Shown: positions 6,255 through 12,651, counted from the stretch's first letter. The stretch: 13,025 nucleotides of DNA from Candidatus Nitrosopolaris rasttigaisensis (GCA_933226995.1 CAKOFP010000233.1:1-13025), one strand, 5' to 3'. A program made the numbers and translations. Notes: a model not told the origin generated them from the letters alone.

Positions 6255-6285
6255 GCTCTCCCATAAAACGTGTTACGCAATGAGC

Positions 6286-6294
6286 ATATTAAAA
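6286..6294 (-). promoter_or_regulatory. Box A promoter of the zinc-finger membrane gene
   Basis: TTTTAATAT on the minus strand, 32-40 nt upstream of the ATG at 6254, a standard archaeal distance for a short leader. Confidence 0.5.
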
Positions 6295-6439
6295 GATTCG
6301 TATATGGTCTCAGTACGATGAGAACAACACCAGCTAAAGATAAGTACATGTCAGTGTTAGGCGTTTGTGCATAATAGGAAATAGTATAGATAGACTAAAA
6401 CTGGAGGCTTCCGAGTTATTGTCTTATCTGCATTTTCAG

Positions 6440-6502
6440 AATGTTTCAAAAATTTTTCAAAATTCAACAAATTTAAGCGTGATTTGTAAATAATGTTTCA
6501 AA
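6440..6502 (+). repeat. Direct repeat AATGTTTCAAA
   Basis: An 11-bp exact direct repeat at 6440-6450 and 6492-6502 in the AT-rich region between the two zinc-finger genes. It may be chance in this base composition. The remainder of 6295-6540 shows nothing else that I can support. Confidence 0.3.
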
Positions 6503-6559
6503 TTATTGTTGAGGCCTACACTTATACTTGGATAATGTCTGTTTGATGAAACTTTGAAT

Positions 6560-6745
6560 ATGGGTACTGCAGGAGAAACATTTGATATGTTCTTCCTCAA
6601 TAGAAAAGAGAAAGCAAAGGACAATGGTAACAAAACTATTGCCAAATGTAAGCACTGTGCTATGGAATTTGACGATAAAGAGAGGTTAAGCGTCCATGAT
6701 AAGAAGGCTCATTCCGGAAGGGGAGAAAGGAAGAAGAAAGCTTAA
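6560..6745 (+). CDS. Single C2H2 zinc-finger protein
   Basis: This is a 61-residue basic protein with one canonical C2H2 finger: C30-x2-C33-x12-H46-x4-H51 (CKHCAMEFDDKERLSVHDKKAH), flanked by Lys/Arg-rich segments (RKEKAK before and GERKKKA at the end). It probably binds nucleic acid. Short one-finger C2H2 proteins are known from archaea, especially Nitrososphaeria. The frame also opens at a TTG at 6554, two codons upstream, and I use the ATG. A TTATAC element at 6522-6527 may be the promoter. It is divergent from the neighbouring membrane zinc-finger gene. Confidence 0.75.
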   Translation: MGTAGETFDMFFLNRKEKAKDNGNKTIAKCKHCAMEFDDKERLSVHDKKAHSGRGERKKKA

Positions 6746-6902
6746 CTAAATAAAATAATAGGACTCTTCCCCCCCGTTTATCAGATAATACTTTACGCTA
6801 CCGCCACCTTAGTCGATCTCTTACTAACTGCGTAGTTTGACCACGTAGACTACTCGAAGAAGAGTTTGAGCCTCTGTTTTTATATCATGACATTTTTATT
6901 AT

Positions 6903-6975
6903 ATTGTTGACATGGCGCATGCACCTGCACTTGCACTCGCAAATGTAATTGTAGCTGAAGAATTGTCAACACAAT
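6903..6975. repeat. Imperfect inverted repeat ATTGTTGACA / TGTCAACACAAT
   Basis: Arms at 6903-6912 and 6964-6975 differ only by an inserted AC and enclose about 50 nt with a GCACNT-type short reiteration (6918-6938). The left arm overlaps the start of the ORF at 6912. Confidence 0.35.
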
Positions 6976-7046
6976 GCCCCCATATTACAATCTCATTTAG
7001 GTCGTTTCATCTTATCATCAAGCGAATAGACAGATATCAGAACTAA
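6912..7046 (+). CDS. Doubtful 44-aa ORF
   Basis: ATG at 6912 opens 44 codons, with an Ala-rich start (MAHAPALALANVIVAEEL) and a basic C-terminus. A TTTTTATAT element at 6877-6885 would put the transcript start within about 5 nt of the ATG, matching the leaderless pattern of other genes here. The stop lies 4 nt before a GTG that opens the next ORF in a different frame, so the two may be coupled, or halves of one frameshifted gene. No family recognised. Confidence 0.25.
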   Translation: MAHAPALALANVIVAEELSTQCPHITISFRSFHLIIKRIDRYQN

Positions 7047-7050
7047 CTTC

Positions 7051-7260
7051 GTGCGGTTTAGGCTTGTTGCTCTAATTCCTTCAATTTCAGACTTCGAAGA
7101 GTCTAGAATTCAGGAGCCAATAGTTTGCTGCTCCGGCGATACTAAGATCTTCTGCATTTGGAATTGTAATAACTCGATTAGTGGACGCAAAATTCAAGTC
7201 TTTTATCCAGAGAAGTTTCAGAGATATGACCTACTCGCCATTTTGAGTGGAATAGTATAA
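7051..7260 (+). CDS. Doubtful 69-aa ORF
   Basis: GTG-initiated frame of 69 codons directly after the 44-aa ORF. It has three spaced Cys clusters (CC at 25-26, C35, C39) and an aromatic C-terminal third (VFYPEKFQRYDLLAILSGIV). No SD before the GTG. The minus strand here is broken by stops, which slightly favours the plus frame, but nothing identifies a family. Confidence 0.28.
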   Translation: MRFRLVALIPSISDFEESRIQEPIVCCSGDTKIFCIWNCNNSISGRKIQVFYPEKFQRYDLLAILSGIV

Positions 7261-7364
7261 TATCTGTAAAGATATGCTTCCGGGTGAACTAATGAACATC
7301 CTTCTTAACATTAGCTTATAGTTTGGATTATCAAAACTATGGCTCATTTCATCAATTACCTCTT

Positions 7365-8366
7365 TTATTGGGTAATTTTCTTTCCAACAATAGTTCCAGC
7401 TTGAATTATAGCATTTGGTTGAACTTGTCTACCTGGTAGTATAATTACGGAAGCCCCGACAGTACAATTATTACCAACTACTGCTCCAAAGTGGTCGGTT
7501 CCAGTATCTACCAAATTATCATCAATTTGATATCTTACGTTTTTTCTATCAAGTAAAACATTGGCTGTTCCTGAATATCCGCCAAACCAAACATTTCTGC
7601 CAATTATGCTATCCAGTATTACATTTTGATGTGCAATTCTGTCATGACCTTCAAAATATGTCTTTGCAACTTCACAATTAAATCCAATTCTTGTATTGAT
7701 ACCCATCATAGATTTTCTTATCAGGGAACTCATACCAATGAAACTGCCACTTCCAATATAGAGAGGACCTACAATTTTGCAAAAATCATCTATTATGACA
7801 TCATCTTCTATTATGCATGGTCCATTAATAATGCTTGATTTGGCTACTGTTGCCATTGGGGATATTACAGTATGTGTGATTTCATTGTGTAAAACATCCT
7901 GAACTGCTCTCAGAAAGTCCCAGGGATAAGTAAGAACATCAACAACAAGTTCGGTGTTACTATCATTACTATGATTAGCACTATGAGACATACAAGAATA
8001 AGAAGAATTGTGGATTAGTGAGTTTATAGGTATTTCAAAATTGCTATGTTGACCTTGAACCGGCGTAGCAAGCTGATAATTAAGAGGAGCAGGTGCACTG
8101 ATGGTACTGGCATATTTTTCAAATCCACGGTTATCATCACAAAATTCATTTAGATTAATCGTTGGAAAATAATCTTGAATTAATCTCGAAGCATCCGAAA
8201 ATTCATCAGGCAAACAAATTGTATCAACACTCATAAACTTTTGAGCCATCATTATGTTTCTAACAATCAGAGGATATCCAAATAGCTTAAGTGACGATGC
8301 AGGACATTCTTTGCTCTCTATAAGTGGATATAGATGATGTGGCGCATTTCTAAAGGTTAATTTCAA
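7365..8366 (-). CDS. GlmU-like left-handed beta-helix protein with degenerate nucleotidyltransferase half
   Basis: This is a 333-residue protein. The C-terminal half (about 165-330) is a hexapeptide-repeat left-handed beta-helix very like the acyltransferase half of archaeal GlmU-type sugar-1-phosphate enzymes: IINGPCIIEDDVIID, GPLYIGSGSFIG, a GFNCEVAKT segment, FGGYSGTANV, and a closing NNCTVGASVIILPG. The N-terminal half keeps isolated nucleotidyltransferase landmarks, CPASSLKLFGYPLIVRN (21-37) and YPWDFLRAVQDVL (147-159), but lacks the GxGTRL nucleotide loop and most of the core. In their place is a Ser/Asn/His-rich stretch (118-138). It probably transfers an acyl group to, or only binds, a sugar nucleotide, and is unlikely to make NDP-sugar itself. 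The start is TTG at 8366 with GAGG 11 nt upstream. No in-frame ATG precedes it before a stop. Confidence 0.82.
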   Translation of the reverse strand: MKLTFRNAPHHLYPLIESKECPASSLKLFGYPLIVRNIMMAQKFMSVDTICLPDEFSDASRLIQDYFPTINLNEFCDDNRGFEKYASTISAPAPLNYQLATPVQGQHSNFEIPINSLIHNSSYSCMSHSANHSNDSNTELVVDVLTYPWDFLRAVQDVLHNEITHTVISPMATVAKSSIINGPCIIEDDVIIDDFCKIVGPLYIGSGSFIGMSSLIRKSMMGINTRIGFNCEVAKTYFEGHDRIAHQNVILDSIIGRNVWFGGYSGTANVLLDRKNVRYQIDDNLVDTGTDHFGAVVGNNCTVGASVIILPGRQVQPNAIIQAGTIVGKKITQ

Positions 8367-8401
8367 TTTGTTGTATCCTCTACTCTTTCCCTTTCTTTTT
8401 C

Positions 8402-8409
8402 TTAATTTA
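8402..8409 (-). promoter_or_regulatory. Box A candidate of the GlmU-like gene
   Basis: TAAATTAA on the minus strand, about 36-43 nt upstream of the TTG start, predicts a leader of about 13 nt that holds the GAGG element (8377-8380). Confidence 0.4.
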
Positions 8410-8849
8410 GATTAGAATTTCTATTAATATATGGAATAATATTTCCTGCTGATCTTTTTCTCTTACGCAAAAACTATACATAAGAAGTGGATTTACTTCA
8501 ATAGTTGATAACTGGGGACAAGATTACGAACACAAAGGAGTTTGAATTTACTTGAAAAGAACACTAAAACATGCGACTTATTCCATGAAAAATGCTATAC
8601 CAATCACAATTCCAAACAGAATATAAGCTATCACTCATGGTAGAAACCTACTTGTACCTCAGTAAGGACTTTGACCAAACTAACCTATTATATACACTTT
8701 GTAATAAAAATATTATAGAGATTGGTATTCTTTAACTGACATACGAGTTATGTGCTCAGCTTGCTATTAAATTGAAATTTGTTAAAATGTAAGATTTGTT
8801 GAGGTTTTAGCCTTTATTTATTTGAGGCTTTACTTACGCTAAAAATCTG
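8410..8849. other. Mostly non-coding gap
   Basis: No ORF of ordinary size. It holds the possible membrane mini-ORF at 8578-8634 with its TATA box, a plus-strand AAAGGAG at 8534-8540 ahead of a 24-codon TTG frame of doubtful value, and a small AGCCT/AGGCT stem near 8810-8825 just past the 3' end of the next gene. Confidence 0.4.
8578..8634 (-). CDS. Possible 18-aa membrane peptide
   Basis: A GTG at 8634 opens 18 codons that form one hydrophobic, Gly-spaced helix (IAYILFGIVIGIAFFM). A strong TATA-like GTATATAATA at 8686-8695 would start a transcript near 8664, with GAGGT in the leader. The frame is closed by TGA immediately before the GTG, and an ATG four bases upstream is in another frame. 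It may therefore be a frameshifted remnant. Confidence 0.25.
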   Translation of the reverse strand: MIAYILFGIVIGIAFFME

Positions 8850-9131
8850 TTATGCTTCATCTTCGGTGAATAATTCTGTTGATAAAAATTCGTCGTAAAC
8901 TTCCGATTCTGTCTTATCTTTTTTGGCATCAGAGGGCGATTTAGCTTTTTTCCTTGGGTTCCCGCTTTTCACCAAAAGTGTATCAGTAAAGAAGAAACGG
9001 CGAGCATAATATAGTATTAGGTACGCTTCTCTAACAAATGTTACAACAACTGCAAAAACACCTGCTGTAGGGGTAACATGATATTTAGACAATTGTACTA
9101 CGAATACACAAACAGCCATCGAGGGCAACAT
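8850..9131 (-). CDS. Small membrane protein with charged C-terminal tail
   Basis: This is a 93-residue protein with a hydrophobic N-terminus (MAVCVFVV, 5-12), then a membrane helix at about 22-42 (TAGVFAVVVTFVREAYLILYY). A basic stretch follows (RKKAKSPSDAKKDK, 60-73) and the end is strongly acidic (80-93, EFLSTELFTEDEA). The Arg-Glu inside the helix suggests helix packing. No known family is recognised. The start at ATG 9131 is well supported by AGGTGAT three bases upstream and box A GATTATATGT at 9171-9180, giving a leader of about 18 nt. The charged tail could be a cytoplasmic docking segment. Confidence 0.65.
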   Translation of the reverse strand: MLPSMAVCVFVVQLSKYHVTPTAGVFAVVVTFVREAYLILYYARRFFFTDTLLVKSGNPRKKAKSPSDAKKDKTESEVYDEFLSTELFTEDEA

Positions 9132-9133
9132 GT

Positions 9134-9140
9134 ATCACCT
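9134..9140 (-). promoter_or_regulatory. Shine-Dalgarno site
   Basis: AGGTGAT, two bases from the ATG at 9131 on the minus strand; the same motif and near-identical spacing as at the amidohydrolase gene. Confidence 0.65.
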
Positions 9141-9170
9141 GTCAGAGATGTAAATTAGAACTTCTCGATC

Positions 9171-9180
9171 ACATATAATC
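9171..9180 (-). promoter_or_regulatory. Box A promoter of the 8850-9131 gene
   Basis: GATTATATGT on the minus strand. The start site would lie near 9149, so the leader contains the SD. Confidence 0.45.
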
Positions 9181-9264
9181 GCTTTTTACGAGACTATATC
9201 TGATTTCAGGAATCAATTGTTGTATTAGAGTTGTTGTATTGCTATTTAGCTGACTAATTTTCCC

Positions 9265-9617
9265 TTGTTGTGCAGAGATTCGTTACTAATTGAATTGCAC
9301 ATGTTTATTCAAATCCATAATGTTTCAACATTTTTTATGCCAAAAGCAGCATCGATTCTATCGATAGATATTTCCGCCCCCAACTGCAATGGAAACTTGT
9401 CGAGATCGAGGGTCTTTGGACTGAAAAAGAGTCCATCGACTGATTGTAAATTCACCTTAGGATTGCAATTACACAGCCAAGGAGAGAAACCGGCTGAGGA
9501 CAACAAAATCCAAGGATTGACATTGGATTTGGACGTGTTCGCGTTGAACTCTGGTCAGTCCGCATTTTTTTGTGCACACTTGCAACTTTCTAGATTATCG
9601 GTTTGTCGAAGTGTTTA
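9265..9617. other. Ambiguous open region, both strands, possible gene remnant
   Basis: The plus strand is open from a TTG at 9265 to 9699, but it runs through the convincing minus-strand zinc-ribbon gene at its right end, so at least that part is a shadow. On the minus strand a frame ending at 9309 is open back to about 9560, where a TGA interrupts it. Beyond the TGA the same frame continues with CKCAQKNAD. Base composition is richer in GC than its neighbours. I cannot identify a family in either direction; a decayed gene is the most likely reading. Confidence 0.3.
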
Positions 9618-9953
9618 TCAAAATCCCACCTTTTTCATCTTCGAACCACAAATGGGACAGGCAATTTCCTTATGTTGTGTCCCACAGCTTATACAATAAT
9701 ACTTCAATGATGAACTATTATTACTGCTAAACATCGGAGACATTGAGCCGAATATTCCTGTTGCTCCAGGACCACTCATTCTTCTCATCATTATCCTCCT
9801 CATATACATATTTAGCAAAATGAATACTCCAAATATTGCAGCTAGAGAGACTGGAAATGGCAATAGTAGAGAAATGGCCAAGCTTATAGCAAACGATATT
9901 CCAACCCATAGTAGTTGGTTAAGGATGAACTGCTTGTTATTATTGATACTCAA
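9618..9953 (-). CDS. Two-helix membrane protein with C-terminal zinc ribbon
   Basis: This is a 111-residue protein. Two N-terminal membrane helices (about 12-31 and 33-50) form a hairpin, followed by a basic MRRIMMRRMS segment, a Gly/Ser linker and a compact zinc ribbon, C87-x2-C90...C99-x2-C102 (YYCISCGTQHKEIACPICGSKMKKVGF). The ribbon is probably cytoplasmic and tethered to the membrane. This architecture, with a near-identical closing motif, is widespread in Nitrososphaeria to my knowledge, with no known function. The start must be the TTG at 9953, because TGA lies four codons upstream in frame and no ATG comes before residue 49. Box A AATATATA at 9978-9985 makes the mRNA essentially leaderless. 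Confidence 0.8.
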   Translation of the reverse strand: MSINNNKQFILNQLLWVGISFAISLAISLLLPFPVSLAAIFGVFILLNMYMRRIMMRRMSGPGATGIFGSMSPMFSSNNSSSLKYYCISCGTQHKEIACPICGSKMKKVGF

Positions 9954-9977
9954 TTTTCTTTGTCAGGCTATTGTTCG

Positions 9978-9985
9978 TATATATT
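9978..9985 (-). promoter_or_regulatory. Box A promoter of the two-helix zinc-ribbon gene
   Basis: AATATATA on the minus strand, 25-32 nt before the TTG start; transcription would begin within a few bases of that codon. Confidence 0.5.
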
Positions 9986-10156
9986 GTAATTAAATCTAGT
10001 GGTTATTTCTTATTTACTTGGTAGCAATGCGGCTACTGTCTAGTACCATCGACGTTGCCAGACGAAATTAGTTCGCAAGTGATATATCTATTGATATTAT
10101 GAATATTATTAGCTCGTTCCTCGGACCATTATTATTCTAGCAACATGAGTATTATT

Positions 10157-11161
10157 CTATACCAACCTTGCCTTTATGAGGACATAATCGATAATTCCTT
10201 CTTGATACGCTACTTTCAATTTCAATGCTGATTTATAAACAATTTTTTCAAATAAGTCATAAGAGAAATTAAGAAAATAAGATGATAATAGTGATGAGCT
10301 CCCGTCTTTCAACATTATGTTTTTTATCAGTCTTCTATTATGTATATAGTAATTTGCCAAGGGCTCGTAGACATGAGACCCTATCCAGTGAATATCAATA
10401 ATTTCAAATCCTACTTTATTGATCATCGATTCTATATTTTTCAATTCATAATGTTCTGATGCCCACATTAATGAAAGGATTCCAAGGTTCATGACCTCCT
10501 GTATGGTTGGTGTTAATAGTGAATAGTATTTAGATAGTTTCATAACAGGTATGGCAATAACTAGTAGGCCACCATATTCTAAAATTCTCCTTGATTCTTG
10601 GATAAATTGCACCAATGGTTTAAAATGTTGCGCAGATTCTAAAGCAATTATTCTATCCATGCATTTATCTCTAAATGGCAAGATTTTGGCGGTGGCATTC
10701 ACTAGCGATATAATCTCGATAGTATTAGTAATGCTATTGTCAAGAGATGATGATAGTAGTGATTGTTGAGACATTTTAGAATTTACAATATTATTACTTC
10801 CTTGCCTCATCAACTCTGAAGCAACTTTCTGCTGCAGAAAATTGATATTTACACAGATTATATTTAACGAAGTATGAACTGATTTCCAAAGTATTGCTGG
10901 TTCTGAGAATCCGCTTCCTATGTCTACCAAATTCTTCGCCAAGTCCAATTCAGCAACCTTTCCAACTAATCTGCATAATTCATTTTGTGCCTCCATGGGA
11001 TTTTGAGTGTTATTGGTCCAGTAGCCAAAGTTTAACATATTATTGCCAGTCGCACGCAGAAAATATGGTGCCAAAAAATTATAATAATTGATTATATCCC
11101 AATCATTTCGCCTCAAAAACCAGAGCGTAGTTTGAAGGAGTTTTTTTAGTTCTATCGACAA
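10157..11161 (-). CDS. SAM-dependent class I methyltransferase
   Basis: This is a 334-residue cytosolic methyltransferase with a Rossmann-like fold. Visible elements, in order: an N-terminal helical part with YYNFLAPYF and NMLNFGYW (26-48), typical of the small-molecule, lipid or sterol-type subgroup; SAM motif I LVDIGSGFSEP (78-88); motif II around NATAKILPFRDKCMDRIIALESAQHF (155-180); and motif III YGGLLVIAIPV (196-206) with the preceding RRIL helix. A Ser/Asn-rich low-complexity insertion (about 120-148) lies between strand 2 and motif II. The C-terminal third (207-334) is mostly helical and would form the substrate lid. A lipid or quinone-like acceptor is plausible but unproven. The start is TTG at 11161, with an in-frame TAG six codons upstream and no ATG. 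Box A at 11185-11195 predicts a leaderless mRNA. Confidence 0.88.
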   Translation of the reverse strand: MSIELKKLLQTTLWFLRRNDWDIINYYNFLAPYFLRATGNNMLNFGYWTNNTQNPMEAQNELCRLVGKVAELDLAKNLVDIGSGFSEPAILWKSVHTSLNIICVNINFLQQKVASELMRQGSNNIVNSKMSQQSLLSSSLDNSITNTIEIISLVNATAKILPFRDKCMDRIIALESAQHFKPLVQFIQESRRILEYGGLLVIAIPVMKLSKYYSLLTPTIQEVMNLGILSLMWASEHYELKNIESMINKVGFEIIDIHWIGSHVYEPLANYYIHNRRLIKNIMLKDGSSSLLSSYFLNFSYDLFEKIVYKSALKLKVAYQEGIIDYVLIKARLV

Positions 11162-11184
11162 TGTATATTCACAGTTCTAATTGG

Positions 11185-11195
11185 TTAAATATATA
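11185..11195 (-). promoter_or_regulatory. Box A promoter of the methyltransferase gene
   Basis: TATATATTTAA on the minus strand, 24-34 nt before the TTG start. Confidence 0.5.
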
Positions 11196-11303
11196 CGATA
11201 TAATGATCGTATGAACTCGAATCTCGCCATAGCTGCTAACATATATTCGATAAAATAACTACTTTTACACACATAGGGGTAGGCTGCGTCTTAGTACTGT
11301 CCC

Positions 11304-11522
11304 CTATTTTGGGTGCTTTTCATTCGTAAATCCCTCTTCTCCTTCTCCCTTTCCGAACGATCTCAGAAGAAATCCACTGAATATCAAGACTCCAACAAGA
11401 GCAATTGCAACAATCGTTTTTCCTATAGGTACATTGAGTGCCAATGCAGTAACTAAGGAAATTGCCGCTCCTACTATGCTTAATGGTAACCATTTTTTAA
11501 TAGCAACAGATGATCTAACCAA
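11304..11522 (-). CDS. Small two-helix membrane protein
   Basis: This is a 72-residue protein with a basic N-terminus (VRSSVAIKK), two membrane helices (about 12-29 and 35-54) joined by a tight NVPIGK turn, and a Gly/Glu/Lys-rich soluble tail (57-72). By the positive-inside rule both ends are cytoplasmic. No enzymatic motif; family not recognised. The start is TTG at 11522, with TAG four codons upstream in frame and no Met anywhere in the frame. A TTAATTAT element at 11542-11549 places transcription start at the start codon, again leaderless. It lies upstream of the methyltransferase on the same strand but separated by about 140 nt with a separate promoter. Confidence 0.65.
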   Translation of the reverse strand: MVRSSVAIKKWLPLSIVGAAISLVTALALNVPIGKTIVAIALVGVLIFSGFLLRSFGKGEGEEGFTNEKHPK

Positions 11523-11549
11523 ATTCTGAAACTAAATTATGATAATTAA

Positions 11550-11646
11550 TGGTTGATATTAATGGTTTATAGTTATCTGAAACTGGTGCCTACAAAAGAT
11601 TATTTAAAAATCCTGGGCTAGCAGCAAGTGTCTTGAAGCCTCGTTT
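11550..11646. other. Short AT-rich spacer
   Basis: Upstream region shared by the divergent 11304-11522 gene and the tiny plus-strand ORFs. A TTATTTAAAAAT stretch (11599-11610) is a plausible plus-strand box A for the ORF at 11647. Confidence 0.3.
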
Positions 11647-11791
11647 ATGTCAGATTCAACTAAAACGTATAAAAGTAAACCAAATGAGCCGCCTTAGAGC
11701 AGGCCCTCTTAGATCATCATTATTCAGGGGGGACCGTTATCTAGCCCTCAACGTGATCTTGCATTTAAGTAATGGGTGGTTCGTAGACTGA
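11647..11791 (+). other. Two overlapping tiny ORFs, possibly one frameshifted gene
   Basis: ATG at 11647 gives 16 codons (MSDSTKTYKSKPNEPP). Before its stop, an ATG at 11684 in the +1 frame opens 35 codons (MSRLRAGPLRSSLFRG...) to TGA at 11789-11791. The first peptide resembles a disordered N-terminus and the second is basic with an LNVILHL segment, so a single frameshift could join them into a protein of roughly 50 residues. Independent coupled mini-ORFs are the alternative. Confidence 0.25.
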
Positions 11792-11805
11792 GGAAGGATA
11801 GACAA

Positions 11806-11916
11806 ATGACAGAAATAAAAAGGATAGATCGTCGGAATATTCAATCAATAGTTCTTGCCAAATTTATATGCGGTCGTATTGCCGCAAATTCTGCTGTAGT
11901 GAGAGGAACAGTATGA
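11806..11916 (+). CDS. Possible 36-aa basic small protein
   Basis: ATG at 11806 is preceded by GAGGAAGGAT (11790-11799), a good purine-rich SD at about 6 nt. The 36-residue product is basic at the start (TEIKRIDRRN) and then moderately hydrophobic (IVLAKFICGRIAANSAVV). The stop overlaps, as ATGA, another 19-codon ORF beginning MRRIKGF. Not recognised. Confidence 0.3.
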   Translation: MTEIKRIDRRNIQSIVLAKFICGRIAANSAVVRGTV

Positions 11917-11985
11917 GGAGGATTAAGGGGTTTCTGACTAAAGTCAAATGCATTTTTTTCCTTGTCCTTTAATGCTTTTCTTCAC

Positions 11986-12040
11986 CTATTAACCAGTTCT
12001 TTACTTACCACCTTAATTAGTACGTAAGTTTACCTATTAA
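11986..12040 (+). repeat. Repeated ACCTATTAA element
   Basis: ACCTATTAA occurs at about 11984-11992 and again at about 12031-12039, the second within 25-35 nt of the ATG at 12065, where a box A is expected. Between them ACTTAC and GTAAGT form a 6-bp inverted repeat. Could be a promoter plus a duplicated regulatory element. Confidence 0.3.
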
Positions 12041-12064
12041 ACACTAGGCGAGTAAAGGAAAAAG

Positions 12065-12250
12065 ATGACCAAGAGCCGCATGTCAAAAGATGAGGGGGCA
12101 GAGGCAGCAAAAACAAAGCGGCAAGTAGATAATGCCGTTTGCTGGCTTCAAAAGCGCTACTTTACCGAAGAGGTTATAGCGAAGCGTTTCAACGAACCTG
12201 CGGCGCACTTATTCAAGATAAATAAGAATGATAGGAAAAGTCGGCGCTGA
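12065..12250 (+). CDS. Small basic protein, 61 aa
   Basis: ATG at 12065 follows AAAGGAAAAAG, a serviceable SD. The product is highly charged: a Lys/Glu-rich start (MTKSRMSKDEGAEAAKTKRQ), a central helix-forming core (VDNAVCWLQKRYFTEEVIAKRFNE) and a basic end (KINKNDRKSRR). It resembles a small nucleic-acid-binding or helical adaptor protein, but no family is recognised. Local GC is higher than in the flanks. An ACCTATTAA element upstream could serve as box A. It is the largest of a run of small plus-strand ORFs from 11647. Confidence 0.45.
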   Translation: MTKSRMSKDEGAEAAKTKRQVDNAVCWLQKRYFTEEVIAKRFNEPAAHLFKINKNDRKSRR

Positions 12251-12440
12251 TTCTATCGTTAGCGTATGCCTTAATTCCTCATGCCGGCATTGTTATTTAG
12301 TTTATTGATAGGACCTTTATTGCTTCTACGCGGTAAGGACAGCCCGAGGCAAAACAAAAGAACTTTTCATCATCTATTTTTCTTCTTAAATCACAAAACA
12401 AGCGTATCGGTAAGTTATTTGTTTATCCAGTTTGAAATTA

Positions 12441-12638
12441 TTATTTACTGCCTTTCACTATATCGTATTGACAGAATACACAAATGCCTGTTGTCTTTTC
12501 AGACTCTTCTAGAAGGTGTTCACATGAAACACATTTCTCCTGTAACAACAATTCATGATCAACACTCAGCCCGCAGTTACGGCATGTCATTCCAGCAGTA
12601 TGATAGTGTAATGTTGTATTACAGCTTTTACATTGCAT
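12441..12638 (-). CDS. Small double zinc-ribbon protein
   Basis: This is a 65-residue soluble protein with four CxxC knuckles: C3/C6 (CKSC), C19/C22 (CRNC), C36/C39 (CVSC) and C53/C56 (CVFC), enough for two zinc ribbons in tandem. The linker between them is acidic and helical (EHLLEESEK). Such mini-proteins commonly act as nucleic-acid or protein adaptors; the target is unknown. The start at ATG 12638 is supported by GGTGAT at 12646-12651 with a 7-nt spacer, which matches the archaeal anti-SD. The opposite strand is also open here, but its product shows no domain features. Confidence 0.75.
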   Translation of the reverse strand: MQCKSCNTTLHYHTAGMTCRNCGLSVDHELLLQEKCVSCEHLLEESEKTTGICVFCQYDIVKGSK

Positions 12639-12645
12639 TTATAAT

Positions 12646-12651
12646 ATCACC
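12646..12651 (-). promoter_or_regulatory. Shine-Dalgarno site
   Basis: GGTGAT on the minus strand, 7 nt before the ATG at 12638. Confidence 0.55.

Noticed and set aside
6101..6349. Minus-strand 82-codon ORF overlapping the zinc-finger membrane gene
   Set aside because: It is offset from a frame with four CxxC pairs and a promoter at the right distance.
6764..6775. Run of seven C after the C2H2 gene
   Set aside because: A homopolymer with no hairpin or repeat context, which may be a sequencing-sensitive site rather than a feature.
11205..11235. GAACTCGAATCTC resembling a reverse tRNA T-arm
   Set aside because: The flanking bases do not pair as a five-base stem, and no other tRNA arm is present.
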